From positions 8,857,476-8,921,475 of the forward strand of contig NC_072467.1 of assembly GCF_027596085.1 (NCBI RefSeq): 64,000 nucleotides of DNA. The letters are read 5' to 3'. The position numbers and the translations under genes are program-made. The stretch's first letter is position 1. Every line of letters starts with the position of its first letter. Shown piece after piece: positions 26,735 through 39,598 of the stretch. The notes under the pieces are model-generated. The model saw nothing but the letters and a program-made list of their open reading frames with translations. It did no database searches and was not told the DNA's origin. The DNA comes from Anoplopoma fimbria (taxonomy: Eukaryota > Chordata > Actinopteri > Perciformes > Anoplopomatidae).

Positions 26735-27526
26735 GTGTCCTCTTCTACTTTTTCTTCCCCATGCCAAATATAGGCCGTGGCCTAGCATTGGCCTAGCTTG
26801 CTTGCATTATAAATGGTCTTGAATATGACAAATTGGCTTATTCACCTGCTAACTGCTGGCACTGAGACAAGGGCCAGTGTGTCAGAACAAATGGAGAGGA
26901 GCATGATGTAGATGCTATTGGTATCAGATTACATCTGTTCAGAAGCATGTCGGATAATGAAGTAGTGTTTGCTTCTAGTGCTCCACTCTTGGCAAAAACA
27001 TAAGTCAAAATCACAAAATAAACTGTGTATTTTCTATTTCCTGCTTCTCGTGCATACTACATTTAACCCCAGTCCTGGGGAGAGACATAGTAAACAAAAT
27101 GGCCTGAATAATGTATAAAAAGTAACAAAACATCTGTAGAATGATGTGTTGATATAAACAGTATTATGTTGTGGGATAATCATAGCAGGAGTGTACATTA
27201 TTAAGCTGTAAAATTCCACGTATAATATTTCAGTTTACAGTTGCTCTGTGTCTGACACTAAGCTGCTATTGTGTTCAATAGATTGTATTCTGTGGTCTTG
27301 AGCGACACAGCGGTTGGCATCAAATGAGTGTAAGACTGCAGACTGGTTTAGAAATGAGGTTTGGTTTCCTTGTTGCCACGCTTTAGAAGTTTGTGTTTGT
27401 GTATGTCTGTGTGTGTTTGTGTGTGAGGGAGACGCTTTGTTTTTACTCAATTTCAACTGTACAGGTGTGCCATGCTTGACTTGTATTTGAGAAAAACAAC
27501 AAATGTGAGGCCATATAAACAGCTGT

Positions 27527-27530
<4 letters not shown>

Positions 27531-27564
<34 letters not shown>
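27531..27564 (+). repeat. poly(A) tract, 34 A
   Basis: Uninterrupted 34-A run. It may be the tail of a + strand retroposon, but the preceding sequence (27440-27530) shows no recognisable element and no clear AATAAA. Confidence 0.9.
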
Positions 27565-27567
<3 letters not shown>

Positions 27568-28571
27568 CATATTTGTATGTGACATTAAAATATCAGTTGT
27601 AAACATAGAATAACATGCAGAGCTCAGTCACTGGAACACATTACTTAAAGCACCCAGCAAGTTCAAATCAGATTAGGTCAAAACACACATTATGTGACAA
27701 ATACACACAAACAGATGAGGTATTGAAAAGAGCCCTGTGCAGAAATGTTTGTACGTGCTTGACTGCATCTCAGGCTGATCAGAGCAGATGGTAGTGTTGT
27801 AGTCAAGGCCGTCTAAGTGGAGGCCTCTGTGTGCAGCATGTGCTTCAGACCAGCACGGCAAGATTTTTCAAAAACAAGATCCAAGACTAAAACATACCAT
27901 TGAAGACTTACAATCCTCAAGATACGTATAGTTTGTCAGGTATGCTGACAGAGGTATGATTGTTTTTTGTGCTCTGATGTTGAGAATTTATAAATGTAAT
28001 AAATGTGTTTGTTTACAAGCCCATTTGCGGCCGTGCATTCCTGCAGTGCATTTTTAGAATTTGCATCAGGAGGATTGTTAGGAGCAGCAACAAAACAATT
28101 CTCTGGGCACATAATATGGCCGACATCTTAAAATGTTGACATCCAAGACACAGTGTCCATCATTGATGGAAACGTAGAGTCTCCTCCTCTGGTCCAACCA
28201 AAATCCTGCGTTCTGTTTTGTGGTCCGCCTGTAAATTGCATCTTGTTCCGGGATGCCACAGCAGAGCGAGGTTTCTGTAAAGAGAGGCCTTGGTTCAAAG
28301 ATTTTGACGAGATTATACCAATCTAATATTTCTAAACCATGACTTGTGCTTAAGAGCAGTTCGGACTTACAGTTCTTTATGTTGCCAACTTGCGCTGTCT
28401 TTATGAGGTGTCTTTATGTAAAACCACACAACAGAGCAGAGTACTGGTTAAGATTAATGCCCCGCTAAATGTTCCCTTATTAGTGAATTTAACTTTTAGC
28501 TATTTCTAAATGTATTGTATGTTCACTTTTCTCAACTACTGAAAACTCATGATGAGGTTGAGCCCTCTGAG

Positions 28572-28740
28572 TAGGGATGGGTAATATAGAGAAAATCACA
28601 TATCGAAAATATTTTGACCAATACCTCGATATCAATATTGAAGGGTTGATCATTGTTGCTTTTACAAAATATTACCCACCAAGAGTATTTTGAGAGATAA
28701 ATGTCAGTAATTTGGATATGACGAGTCTAAGTCTAAAACC
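28572..28740 (+). mobile_element. hAT-like non-autonomous element fragment
   Basis: It begins TAGGGATGGGTAATAT and continues with AAATCACATATCGA, TTTTGACCAATACCTCGATA and TCAATATTG. This resembles a teleost hAT-derived repeat whose start I know as GGGATGGGCAATAT. The right terminal inverted repeat is not visible downstream, so the copy is truncated. Confidence 0.55.
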
Positions 28741-29148
28741 TTGTCTACTATGGATTAGTAATGCGGTGATCACTAATTTAAATTCATACTAGACAAATGC
28801 AATATTTCTATGTATAATATCTGCAGAATCTTGGAGTTAAAAAATAACAAAAAGTCAAGAAAGTAAAGCAGGGACGGAGAAAAAATCCTTTGAGTATAAT
28901 CTGTGGAAATGACCATTAGCTATGGTAGGCACTGCCCCTGTGTATGCATTTGTGTGTTCGCATCCGTATTTACGTTTTTAAAGCTTTTATTGGCGATTTT
29001 GATGTATTGTGTGTGAGTCATTGTTAGACTCCGAGCTGTTTACAGCTGAACAGAGGCAGGAAGGCAGGCAGGTAAGCCAATCTGTGCTGTGTTCTCATTA
29101 ACCGCCTGTGGACACACAGTGAGTGAGGGAAAAAGAGGGCTGCTGTAA

Positions 29149-29173
29149 AGAGAGAGAGAGAGAGAGAGAGAGA
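29149..29173 (+). repeat. (GA)n microsatellite
   Basis: About 12 AG units. Confidence 0.95.
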
Positions 29174-29620
29174 AGGGGGAAATAATAAAAAAAACAATAT
29201 GGAAGGTTTAAGCTTCAAATCCTGTAAACAAGGAAAAGGAAAAAAGGTTTGTCTTCTTTTCCATTTGTGAGCCTTTCAGATGAGGAAGGGCAATGAACAA
29301 CCTGCAAAGGGGAGCTTTGCTGGTTAATCAGTATGTGTGTGTGTTTGTGTGTGTGCATCGATTCACGTGCGCAGACAGATATGAGTTTTTCTGACTGCGT
29401 GCAGTGCTGATGTGTGTAAATTGGCGTAGTTGCATGCACTTGTCTACCAAAGTGTGTGTTAGAGTATTGTGTGAGCCCGTGCGTGCACGTATGCATCTCT
29501 GCCCATCTGTACGTCTTTATGGAGGGGAGTAATTGAGTGGTGGAGGACAGGGCTCAGCACCGCAGGGAGCCAGCTGGAGTTATTGAGGGATGAGCAGTCT
29601 GCCTCTGGGAGCCAGCATCT

Positions 29621-29642
29621 CTTTCTCTCTCTCTCTCTCCCT
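29621..29642 (+). repeat. (CT)n tract
   Basis: CT run next to a long purine-rich segment. Confidence 0.93.
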
Positions 29643-29647
29643 CAAAA

Positions 29648-29860
29648 CAAGGCAACAGGGGTGGGGGGTGGAGAGACTGAAGAATATTGGGAGGGACGGA
29701 GGGAGAGAGAGGGAGCCAGACAGAGTGAGTGAGTGAGAGAGGGACGAGAGAGCGACGAGATGAGCAACAAACCTCCCTGGGAGATGCATCTCCTGCACAC
29801 GCACAAAGCAGAAGGAGAGGAGTGGGGGGAAGGACGAAGGGGGGGATGGAGAGCAAGCCT
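29648..29860 (+). other. purine/G-rich segment
   Basis: Mostly G and A on the + strand, with G runs (GGGGTGGGGGG near 29658, GGGGGG near 29824, GGGGGGG near 29839) and GAGT/GAGA units at 29723-29750. Overlapping ORFs on both strands follow from low stop content, not coding. G-quadruplex or triplex formation possible. Confidence 0.5.
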
Positions 29861-30449
29861 CTGGGAGCTGCATCTACTTCTTTACCACAATACACTTGGA
29901 GTGGGGTGGGGGGGATATAAGCCCATGAACTAAGTATTTTTCAACAGTTTCAACACAGTGGGAGGTCCATAATTCATGGTCAACAATATAGCTTCACATA
30001 GAGAGTAAGGTTTGTAGATTAAATGTTTACCGTGTAAGTTTCGGTTGATATTGCTTTCGAAAGTCCGACACCTACTGAACAGTTACTTAGCAATTAATTA
30101 AAAACACAAACATTTCTTTGTCTTAAATGTCTATATTGAGCTCTGATTTCCTTTTGTTTGTGTTGAGCTTTCTCTATAAAGCCTTGTTAATACTTGCGCT
30201 TGACACCGTAGGCAGGGCCTTCGCTGTACTCAAATATAATCAAATGAACATTTTTAAGGCCTCCTGTTTCTAAAGCATTTAAAACGCATTGTTCTTCTTT
30301 GTTTAATCCCTAGACATGTAAATAGTGCTTTTATCAGTGAACTTGTGACAGTCACGCACGGCAAGTTAGAAAAAATTAAGAGGTGTACGACCAAGCGACA
30401 CGACCACTACGTGCTCGAGACTACGTCATTTTCCAGGGCACAAGCTTTG

Positions 30450-31690
30450 AGCCAGCCTCACTATGCCGATTATAAACTTAGTTTAAGGCTTTGAAGGCTG
30501 AGATCTGAACTTGTGATATGCATCCACTATCATTTTAATTATACCATTCAAATCTAATTTAGGGTCAGTTTTCACCTTTTTCATTAAATAGTCTATTTGT
30601 AAGTGTCTAAAGAAATCTTGTTTTTCCAGACCAAATTTCACCTTTAAGTCTTGAAAGCTCAAACATGTCCCATCTTTGAGAATTATATAAAGCAGTGATA
30701 CCTTGTTTGAACCTTAGGTCATTTATCCCTGGATTGAACTCTGCCTCATATGCAACACAGCTGGGTACACTTCGTTCCCTCTCAAGTTTATATTTCCTTA
30801 GCTGTTGTTTCTTACCAAAACTGGAATTTGTAAGTCATGAACTTTCCTCTATTTATCCTTCCGTCATACTTCATGATCTGAGATGGACCTAAAGGCTAGA
30901 GGTCTTAGCTGTGTCGCATAGAAATATTCCCGCAGATTAGGTCAAGACATTTCTGATTTCTCTTTTGGTAATTAGAGTTTTGTATATCTCGTTCCAATTA
31001 TTCATTTATTTTTACCATTCCAAATAAACCTGCTATCATTATTGGTAAAGACTGGGATAGATACAACAGCCTTGGTACAATGTTCTTCTTGACCACCTGG
31101 ATTCTAGAGCTGAAGTCTAGAGGGAAAGTTGCCCATTGCCATATGTCTTTTTTAATATTTTGAATAACAACACGGTAGTTGGCTTAATACAAATTTTCTA
31201 AGTCTCTTAATTATTGTCACCCAAAGGTATTTTGTAGTTTTGCAGTTCCATTTCATTTCATTCCATTTGCAGGTAACCCTTATTATGTGAGATGGAGAGT
31301 GATTTTATTTTGGAGTTTTTGCTAAATTGATTTTATATCCTACGGACTGACCATAAACCATTAAAAAAAACACCAGTATGGGAAATATTTTATCTGGGTT
31401 CCCTAAAAATAATAAAATCATCCACGAAAAGTCCAATAACGTGTTCTCCGTCTCCTATCTCTATTCCCTTCAGATTTTTATTTTGCCAAATTGCTTGCGC
31501 TAAAGATTGAATATAGAGGGCAAAGAGTGTAGGGCTCATACAACAGCCTTGTCTTGGAGCCCTTTCCAATCTTATACTATTAGATAAATGTCCATTTATC
31601 TTCATTCTGGCAGTTGGTTCTTGATATATGGTTCTAATGCTCTGGATTTAATAATTCTAGTAATTCTACTTTGTAGGTAATAAATATACT
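30450..31690 (-). mobile_element. decayed Tx1/L1-like LINE, RT and C-terminal part
   Basis: On the minus strand, reading from 31690 downward, the sequence encodes a broken reverse transcriptase. First come EPTARMKINGHLSNSIRL and RQGCCMSPTLFALYIQSLAQAI, the finger/palm motif typically RQGCPLSP in the family. A degenerate catalytic box LFVDDFIIF (usual form YADD) lies near 31420. Further on, FIWNGKNK, RYTKL-LPKEKS and SFQDLK-type segments of the C-terminal region are spread over different frames with many stops. The 5' part (endonuclease) is missing, typical of 5' truncation. Frameshifts near 31605 and throughout show it is long dead. Assignment to the Tx1/L1-like clade is from motif wording; another LINE clade is possible. 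Confidence 0.8.
31390..31605 (-). pseudogene. reverse-transcriptase fragment of the LINE relic
   Basis: Longest intact piece of the dead element (71 codons). It carries RQGC-MSPTLFALYIQSLAQAI followed by GLFVDDFIIF. The Tyr-Ala of the usual YADD is replaced by Phe-Val, but the two Asp are kept. It continues out of frame upstream into EPYIKNQLPE, which matches EPTAR of the next frame, so one frameshift separates the two. Not a functional gene. Confidence 0.8.
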
Positions 31691-32124
31691 CACTACTGCT
31701 TTGAGACGTTAACCTTAAGTTCAAGGTTGTGTCAGGTGCTTGGATCCTAGTATACATGCATGCAGAAAGAAAGACTGGACATATGTCCACATAAGTATCG
31801 AGTTATATGACTAAAACTCCCAGGGCGTTTGACCTTTTAATCAGACTGCAATGTTACTTATTTTTAAGTACTACATCAGTGAAGGGTAAGTATAAGATAA
31901 CACATGGGTGGTGTTTGAAGTGATAAAAAGGTCAGGGAAGCTGTATTATGGATACACAGGCAAAGGGAGAGGAAATGAGGGAGAACAAAAGTGAAGAATG
32001 GACCAGAGGACAGTGGAGAGATGATGGAGGCATAAAGAGTCAGAGGAGATGGAGGATGGGTTAGTGCAGGAGGAAGGGAAAGAAAGATGATGAGGTGTTC
32101 CTGCATGCTGTGTGAGGACGGGCT

Positions 32125-32151
32125 GTGTGACGTCATCCACGGACGTCACAC
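32125..32151. promoter_or_regulatory. palindromic pair of CRE-like sites
   Basis: GTGTGACGTC (32125-32134) is perfectly inverted as GACGTCACAC (32142-32151) around a 7-nt spacer. The first arm forms the full CRE TGACGTCA (32128-32135). The second gives 7 of 8 on the other strand. CREs bind CREB/ATF bZIP dimers. CpG-containing CREs retained in CpG-poor DNA suggest constraint or recent origin. Confidence 0.5.
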
Positions 32152-32171
32152 CCACCACATATGCACTATTA

Positions 32172-32217
<46 letters not shown>

Positions 32218-32227
32218 AAGGGCTGGT

Positions 32228-32264
<37 letters not shown>

Positions 32265-32280
32265 ATAAAGGGCTGGTTAT
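32172..32280 (+). repeat. compound (CA)n with duplicated 16-bp spacer
   Basis: A CA run (32172-32214), then ATAAAGGGCTGGTTAT (32215-32230), a second CA run and a second exact copy of the 16-mer (32265-32280). About 50-bp tandem unit made of CA repeat plus unique spacer. Confidence 0.95.
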
Positions 32281-34535
32281 AACAACAGTGTCTCTTTTTA
32301 TCAGACTGCCGCTGAGGTCTGATCAGATTGTAATCAGGATGCAGGGTCTATATAAAGCATACTGTACGTACAGACATGCCAGCTGTTGGTTATACTGTCT
32401 AATGGTGTCTGATTGGAAGGCTCTCAATGTATTTTTTAATGAAAAGTAGCCACATACTGGAATAAAGCTTTCAAAAACGTGCATTGCCGAATGATACCTT
32501 TAAGAATCATAAAATAAAAGCATTTCCACATTTTAGTACAGTGATAATATTATATCTTTAGCAAAATGTAAGTTTTAAAGGTTTTTAGTCAGATAGATTT
32601 AAATTGTATCACAGTAAATTCAATTAAATCAAGCTTCCATATAAGATATTATGCATACATCAAAGTATTCATGCAGTGTGTCCTTGATGAGGGAGCTCAG
32701 AATGTGTGAAGGGCTCTTAGATTATAGCATGACAGACGTTTGCTCTTGGATTTAAAGATAACATACACTTCAGGTTTAGCAGACCAAAACGTGTCTTTGC
32801 AGTTCACCAGAATCTTATGTTACAAATGAATCACGCTGTTGCTCAAACTGTGGGGAATGAGTTACAGTCAGAGGCGAGCAGCCCTGTTATACTGTAAACT
32901 GTGTAGGGCATGAAACGCTAGGAAAGCCATGAAACAGACAATGCATTAGGTTCACTAGACTCTGAAAGGTACCTAAATATATTTGACAAACTCGACTGCT
33001 TGCACGTCCAGATAAATACCCCTCAACACAGAACCTATGACACACATGCACAGTGCTGCACAGTTTTGAAAAATGGCATATTACATGTGAGAGAACCTGT
33101 GGAGGAAACAACCATCGCTGCAGGTCTGGGTGAATCAGTGCTTGGGGAGGGGGCGAGATTTCCTGCCTAAAAGCCGGCCAGTTATTTAGGATCACATTTC
33201 GATCACTAATGTCAGTTAGCCGAGACCTGAGTACACAGCTTCATCATCACCATAAATCACACTTCCTCCCAGGATAGATGCTTGAGCTGCTGGCAGAGTT
33301 CATGCAGTGCATTTTAACACATGAAGAACAATATTAACAGCCAAGTTCTGTATATGGGCTTCTGAACAGACATTGTGCGTTTAACCTCAAAGCCACTGTT
33401 TGTGTAAAAGCTGTTGAGTCAGGCAACCTACTTTATGATATTGTGCTTGATAAGCCTGATACAATTCCTTTATATTGTCACGATGAATTATGTTCAACTG
33501 TCTTTCTGAAACAGAATGAATCTGCATCGATGAAATTGACACAAAACAATATTGGCAGTACACCTTATTTTGGTAAAACCAGCTTTTGTTGGGGCATATT
33601 GTAAAATATCTCACCACATGATCGTGGCTACATATTTACAAGATGTTTAAATAACAGTTCAAAGGATAAATCTAGAAGTCAAATTTGTTTGTTAATTTTA
33701 TAATATAACAAATTAAAACTGAAAACAATATATATTAGACAATAAATAGTGAAGATTGACAGCACGCTGGAATCAAAACGAATGACCTAACAAACATTTT
33801 GCAAACAGAAGTTTAAATCAAACTTCGTTTTGTCGCTGTCTTGTGAGTTTTGGATCTCAGTCGCCCACATAAGGCTGATTTGAGGTGCCGTGTAATTACA
33901 CCCAGTTGACAGTAATTCTCTGCAGTTTCACTTCATGAATAATCCGGCATTATGATCGGTGGGTAGGCAAGCTGTGGGCAAATCCACAAACAATATTATC
34001 AAAACCCACGCGCCATCATGCAATCACCGGGTTGAAGGAATATTAGTGTTGAACATGCACTGTATCTGCTTTGATGGACTGTGAAGAGTGATATGTGACA
34101 ATTTAAAAACACCTACACACCCCAACGGCAGAGTGTAAAGCACTTCAGGCTCCAGGGAGAGAAGCAAAGTCAATCCATTTATTAATGATATCACTTCAGC
34201 TCCATATCAGTTAAAACCCTGAAAATGGATACGAGGTAGCGTGGGATGAGCGAGGAAAAACTAGTTCTAATAATCCTCCTTTCACTTACTGTAAATGCTG
34301 TTGGTATCAAAGAGCTTTTTAAGACTGCAGGCATGTCTGTAAATCATACAGAGAGGAGCAGAGTTGTTATAATTGCTCTGCAATGCCTGTGATGCCCCAC
34401 CGCATTATCCATGTCATAGCTTATTGCTTTTTTATTGTTAAGTGCCTCGTAAAAAACGCATCGATACATGACCATTGATTTGTGCACGGCCGGGTAAGCC
34501 CCCCAGATGGTGAACATACATGATCCACAAGCATG

Positions 34536-34566
34536 CACACACACACACACTCACACACACAAAAAA
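34536..34566 (+). repeat. short (CA)n plus A tract
   Basis: CA units, one TC interruption, then A6. Confidence 0.9.
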
Positions 34567-34848
34567 GAGGCATACACAAGAGGATGCCAGCATTAGATCT
34601 GCCACATTGGCCCACTGAATAAATGGATGTGTCCAGATGGGCAAGAGAGAAGGAGGAAGGAGAGACTGGAGGGAGAGCACTGAGGAACAAGCCCCCCGTG
34701 CTGCTGGTGCTCACTTTGAAACGTAGCTTCTTGTCACAATTGAACCAATGTGTGAGTGTGTTTGTGTCAGTGTTTGTACTGTGGAGCATTGTCTGTATTA
34801 GCTCAGGCCTGCTTCCCACATCCTGGCTGGTGGTCACACAGCTACACC

Positions 34849-34884
34849 AAACACACACATACACACAGACAGACAGACAGACAC
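34849..34884 (+). repeat. (CA)n-(CAGA)n tract
   Basis: CA units followed by four CAGA units. Confidence 0.88.
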
Positions 34885-35479
34885 AATACGCAGGCTTATC
34901 AGAGGGAGCAGAACACTCCTCTGATTAATAAGCTATGGCACTGCGGAGTCACAAGCCAAAATAATCCATAACAAAATCTGGTTAGCGCCAGGCTGCAATC
35001 CCTCCAAGAAATTAAGGAAAAATAAACCAAACATTGGTCTTGCTTCTCCAAATTTCAAATCCTGATAAGCTTTTGGGCAACCAAGAGCAGAACAGACAAG
35101 CTTAGTTTGGCCAAACCAGTTTGTAAAAGTTGTGTGCCAAAATCAGCTCGACATGAGACCCTCCACTGCTCCCACTCCTTTTTATTATTGAAACCTATAG
35201 GGGTTCGAGTTAGAATCTCAGCCATACCTCAATCGCTAGCCAAGCGTTAATATTAATTGTTTTGTCTAAGAAAGGGCCAATTTCCTCCCCATGAAGGACT
35301 AGATGTTGTTCATTACCGTCACAGAGCTGTCTTCATTACAGAGACATTTCTTACAGTATGCTAAGGTGCTCGAGTGTTTGTGTGTATGTGTTTGGGCGTG
35401 TGCACTCAGTGGGGGTTTATCTCAGACGATAGCTCATAGTTCCACATGTCTGGCGTTCCTCTGTGTCACATCATCGGCC

Positions 35480-36250
35480 GTCTAGCGCAATCAATCCAGA
35501 GAGCCCATTGTGCCTCACAAAAAGCCAATGAGCTGCATCAATAACTGAGCCTGTGCTCCCCACCCATGAATATTCCCCTAATGAAACAATCTCTTACCGC
35601 AACACAGGCCTGGAACCCAGTGAGGGGAAAAAAGAATAAAAGAGGCTGGACGGCAACAAGAATGTCCATACTTTGTCTATTTCCGTCTCTCAATGAGAAT
35701 GAGGAATCAGAAAATGGAAAAATGTGAACGAAAGAGAGGAACACATGCGCACTTTGACCCATGTGCTGCTTTTTGTCCTTTTGCATGTAAGCTGACGCCG
35801 TTAACAAAAGGGCACTAGCTGACTGTAACCCATTCACTCTAATACCCATCCCCCAAAGATACAACAAGAGAAAGGGATGGGAGGAAATAATGGCCACATT
35901 CACTTCTTCAAAACATCACACATGGAAGAATCACAGTAATGTCCTCCCTCAAGCAGCCTTCATTTCCATTAAAACAACATATCACTCCCCGGGCCCTATT
36001 AACCCGGGGACCCGGAGCCATCCTCAGCTTCCACTAGCTGGAACACTTTGCACCGAAAACAGTGTGTTCATCACTTGGCCTCCCACTATTGCCATTAACT
36101 CTATGCTAAGACCATTATTTAAACACTGAAAGCAGAGCGAGTAATTTGGAGCAACGCGGTGCCAGCTCTAACGTCTATTCTATAGCCGCAGCTGCAGCGT
36201 GTAGTCTGGAATCTGTCGAGGGGCCAGTAAGTGACGCTCCATTGAGCCTC
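35480..36250. other. GC-richer block, possible cis-regulatory region
   Basis: Contains CAATCAATCCA (35489), SOX-type CCATTGTG (35505-35512), ATCAATAA near 35538, and a perfect hairpin TCCCCGGG/CCCGGGGA (35986-35993, 36003-36010). ORFs are broken. Suspected distal element by composition only. Confidence 0.25.
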
Positions 36251-36860
36251 CACAAACAACACAAGACAGAAATGAACCACTGAGGCAGGAGAAAAGGGGG
36301 AAAGTTTTTCCTCCAACAGACAGAAGACAGATGACAAAGCACAGAAGAGACAATAGACAAGAGAATGGAGAGGAAAAATTAGAGAAAAACAGAAAGGTTA
36401 TGCTTATGATGAATGAGGCAAATGCGTCACCAGCATGGTGTACTGAGTGAGAAATGCCATGCCTGCCTTTTCTATCTTCCTATAGCAACAAAAAAGCTGC
36501 ATGTGACCCTTAATCCATAGCCTTTCCACTCGCTGTGAGTCACATGGATACCCCCTACCTGGGCCATCTCTAATGCTCTTGCCCACAAGCACACACAAAC
36601 AAACACGTACACAGCACTGTGAATTCCCTCCCCACAGAGCACATCATCCACCTCAACAACAACAACAGCGATATTTAGAGCCGGGCTTGTCACGAAGCCG
36701 GCCTTCTCAACACATACAGTCCTGTAGGTGACTTCAACGATCGCCACCATATCTAAAGGAGGAGAGCTATTCTGGCCCCCGGCAGGAAGCACGACGCTGG
36801 TGTGAATCTCGCGTCTGAGGCACTTCAATCCTCGAGAAACAATAACAGAGGCCTGGCCTT

Positions 36861-36868
36861 TGACGTCA
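36861..36868. promoter_or_regulatory. full CRE (TGACGTCA)
   Basis: Exact palindromic CRE inside a GC-richer segment, about 12.3 kb upstream of the hipk2 ATG. Confidence 0.35.
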
Positions 36869-39543
36869 GCGTGGTCGTAAATGCAGAGACAAGGGAAGAG
36901 ATTAACAGGAGCTCTCTGAGGGGGGCAGACCCTCTTCCTGTTGCTAGGAGGCACAGAGCGTCTGTCTTTTGGTCGCTGAATGTCTTTAAAAGAGAGAGAT
37001 ATTTAGAGGCAGGCGTAGAGATTGACAGAAATAGAGTGAACTGATAATGGGCTGTTCTTCACTTCGAAATATGGTTCATTTTACAAGTTACTATCTATCT
37101 ACACACCAGTATGGCCATGACATTTTATGTGGTTACTGCTAAAAATGGATAGCGCTTCAGACTATGGCCCACATTGTGCAGTATAATTCTTCCTTGTTTA
37201 CCTACTTTAACCTGGACCCTGTAATAATAGAATAAGCAACTACAGTATATGTTCTTATACATACATTCCCATATTTTCACCTCATATCTAGTTCATTTGT
37301 GCCTATATATGTATCTGTTCGTACTGTACACTGTACGTTGCAAGCCATAAAAACTTGTCACTCTTTAGTCGCATAGTTCCAGTGGTTTATCAGCCAGTCG
37401 TGGAGTGAGATGTTATCTACGAAACTCCACACTGGGGCATCGATGGGATTATCAGTGGTATATGCATTTATGTGCATTTTTCTGACAGTGGACAAAATAG
37501 AAAATATCAAATGAAGGCAGTGGGTGTGCTTTAACCTCTACGGTACTAGAAAACAATCTTTTGGTAGGAAACGAATCTACTACCTCTGATAGTTTCATGA
37601 TCACATTTAGTCATGTCATTTTCTCATCAAGGAAATAGCAAATTTCGAAGGAGTTGTGTGCAGTAAAATAATTAGTTGCTGTGATAGATGGGAGCCATCC
37701 AGTGAGCCCCAATTAAACAGTGAACACTCGTTACGTTGGCCGATGACAACACAAGTCAAACTGCATGTAGAGGGTGGAAGGTCAATGGGGCTGCCTGGTC
37801 AGCAGAGCTGTCTTATGTCCACTATCTCGGTGATCCACACGCGTGTGTTTTTGTGTGTGCGAGAATATGGGAAGGGTGGAGGCTGTGCGTTGCTTTATGA
37901 TACACACAGTCTTTTGACACCCTAGCAGAAGCTGCTGACTCCCATGTCAGGGCTTCACCCTTTGTGAGCAAAGAGAAATCCTGATTATACCAGAGGCTGT
38001 AAAGACTAGTAGCTCCTCCTCTTTAGCACATTTACTGAACAAACAGATGCACAGAGGAACTCATGTGTATGCAGGAGCAGAGGTTTTGTAATAGACATAA
38101 AGAGGACGGACTTGGTGCAAAGAACAGCTTTACAAGGCTATCTTGATTCATTTGATTAAAGATGTGTCTTGAAACAAGATAAAAATAGATGCTATTATGC
38201 CATTAGCTTAGATTGTGTAACATGTAGGCGTTTCCTGTCTCCAGCTAACTGTGTCTGAAAACAATACTGCATATGCAGAGTAAAGGGAGTCATTAGAGTT
38301 AAGTGCTCAAGGTTTCCATACTAGCTAAAATAATTCCTTGATTATCAGCCCACTGAGTGTATGAAGCATGTATGTACTTATAAAACACACAACAGAGTAT
38401 CCCCACTGTTTACTAGCAACCCTGTCTCCTTCAATTACCGCTCTGTAATAGTGAGTTATGTTAAATGGCAACTTTAAGTGCCAATGCAGAAACTACTGCG
38501 AGGGCTGCTTGCCTTTAGCACTGCAGGCCCATCCAGTGTCATTTTTATTATTTAATCATGAATTTAATGTGACCCTTAAATAAGTGGCTCAATAATTTAG
38601 TTGGCATGCGGTTTAACCTTACTAAAAGAAAGCTAAAAAATAATTGGAATTTGAAATGTGTGGCGTCTTTGAACATTCAGGTGATACACTCTAACAGAAA
38701 TCTTAATTTCGACAGTAATGTTTTTCCAAAATGTTTTGCTAATATGCCGTTATAATTAATTCATAGGGGAATAAAGTTGACTGACATTCCCTGCTCCTTC
38801 TATTGGCAGTAGACCAAAATGTGAATTGAGAAGAGTACTATTAAAATTACAGATAAGATGAGTGTAATTCAGTAAATTTAATTTGTTGTAAAAATCAAAC
38901 AGGTTTTGGTATAATTATGTCCGTTAGCTGACTGACCAATCAGGTAATCCTCACCTGTGCAGAATCACATGTTGCTCCTAGCTGCATCGCCAGTTAACAC
39001 TGAAGAAAAAGCAAAGCAAAGTTAAGCAAAGAAATTAATTCAGAAAAGGTGGAAGCTAAATAGCTTTTAATAGCATTAACATTGTGCATATTAAAAGCTC
39101 ACCCTAAACCAAACCATAACAGCCCAATTTTATGCAATTTTCCTTATGGTCATGTTGTGGGTCTTCCAACCCTTCTTCCTATGCTGTTTATTGGCAGAAT
39201 GATGTACCAAAGTTGTTAATATTTTCTCATATTTAAATATACTTTACATACTACGTGATTTGCTACTGACAATGAGCTAACAATAAAATAGGTCCCATTA
39301 CTGATTTACTTAATAGTTTTTCTATTGCCGGCTTATAATTTTTAACGAAGCTACCTCTTTGCACATAAGATGAGTATCTGGTATGATGTAAGGATGTTGA
39401 AGTGTGGGTGACTAACCTCCTTATTACCATAGGAGAGCAATTCCCATTTGAATTGCATCATGAAAAGCGTGGGCATTCTGCTTTGTATCTCTGTAAAGGC
39501 GCCTGGTTGTACCCTCTGTACCCAAATGTCCATTCCACGTATG

Positions 39544-39545
<2 letters not shown>

Positions 39546-39594
<49 letters not shown>
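39546..39594 (+). repeat. (CA)24 microsatellite
   Basis: Near-perfect AC run of about 49 bp. Confidence 0.97.

Positions 39595-39598
<4 letters not shown>

Larger units (their letters stand above)
17484..28571. other. non-coding, upstream region part 3
   Basis: No gene recognised. Many microsatellites. Around 20930-21130 the words CCAGCCAG and CCAACC recur irregularly, without a fixed unit. Confidence 0.55.

Noticed and set aside
36472..36954. 160-codon minus-strand ORF as a gene
   Set aside because: No domain is visible, part is antisense of CAA and CA-rich words giving Val and Cys runs, and there is no splice or promoter support.
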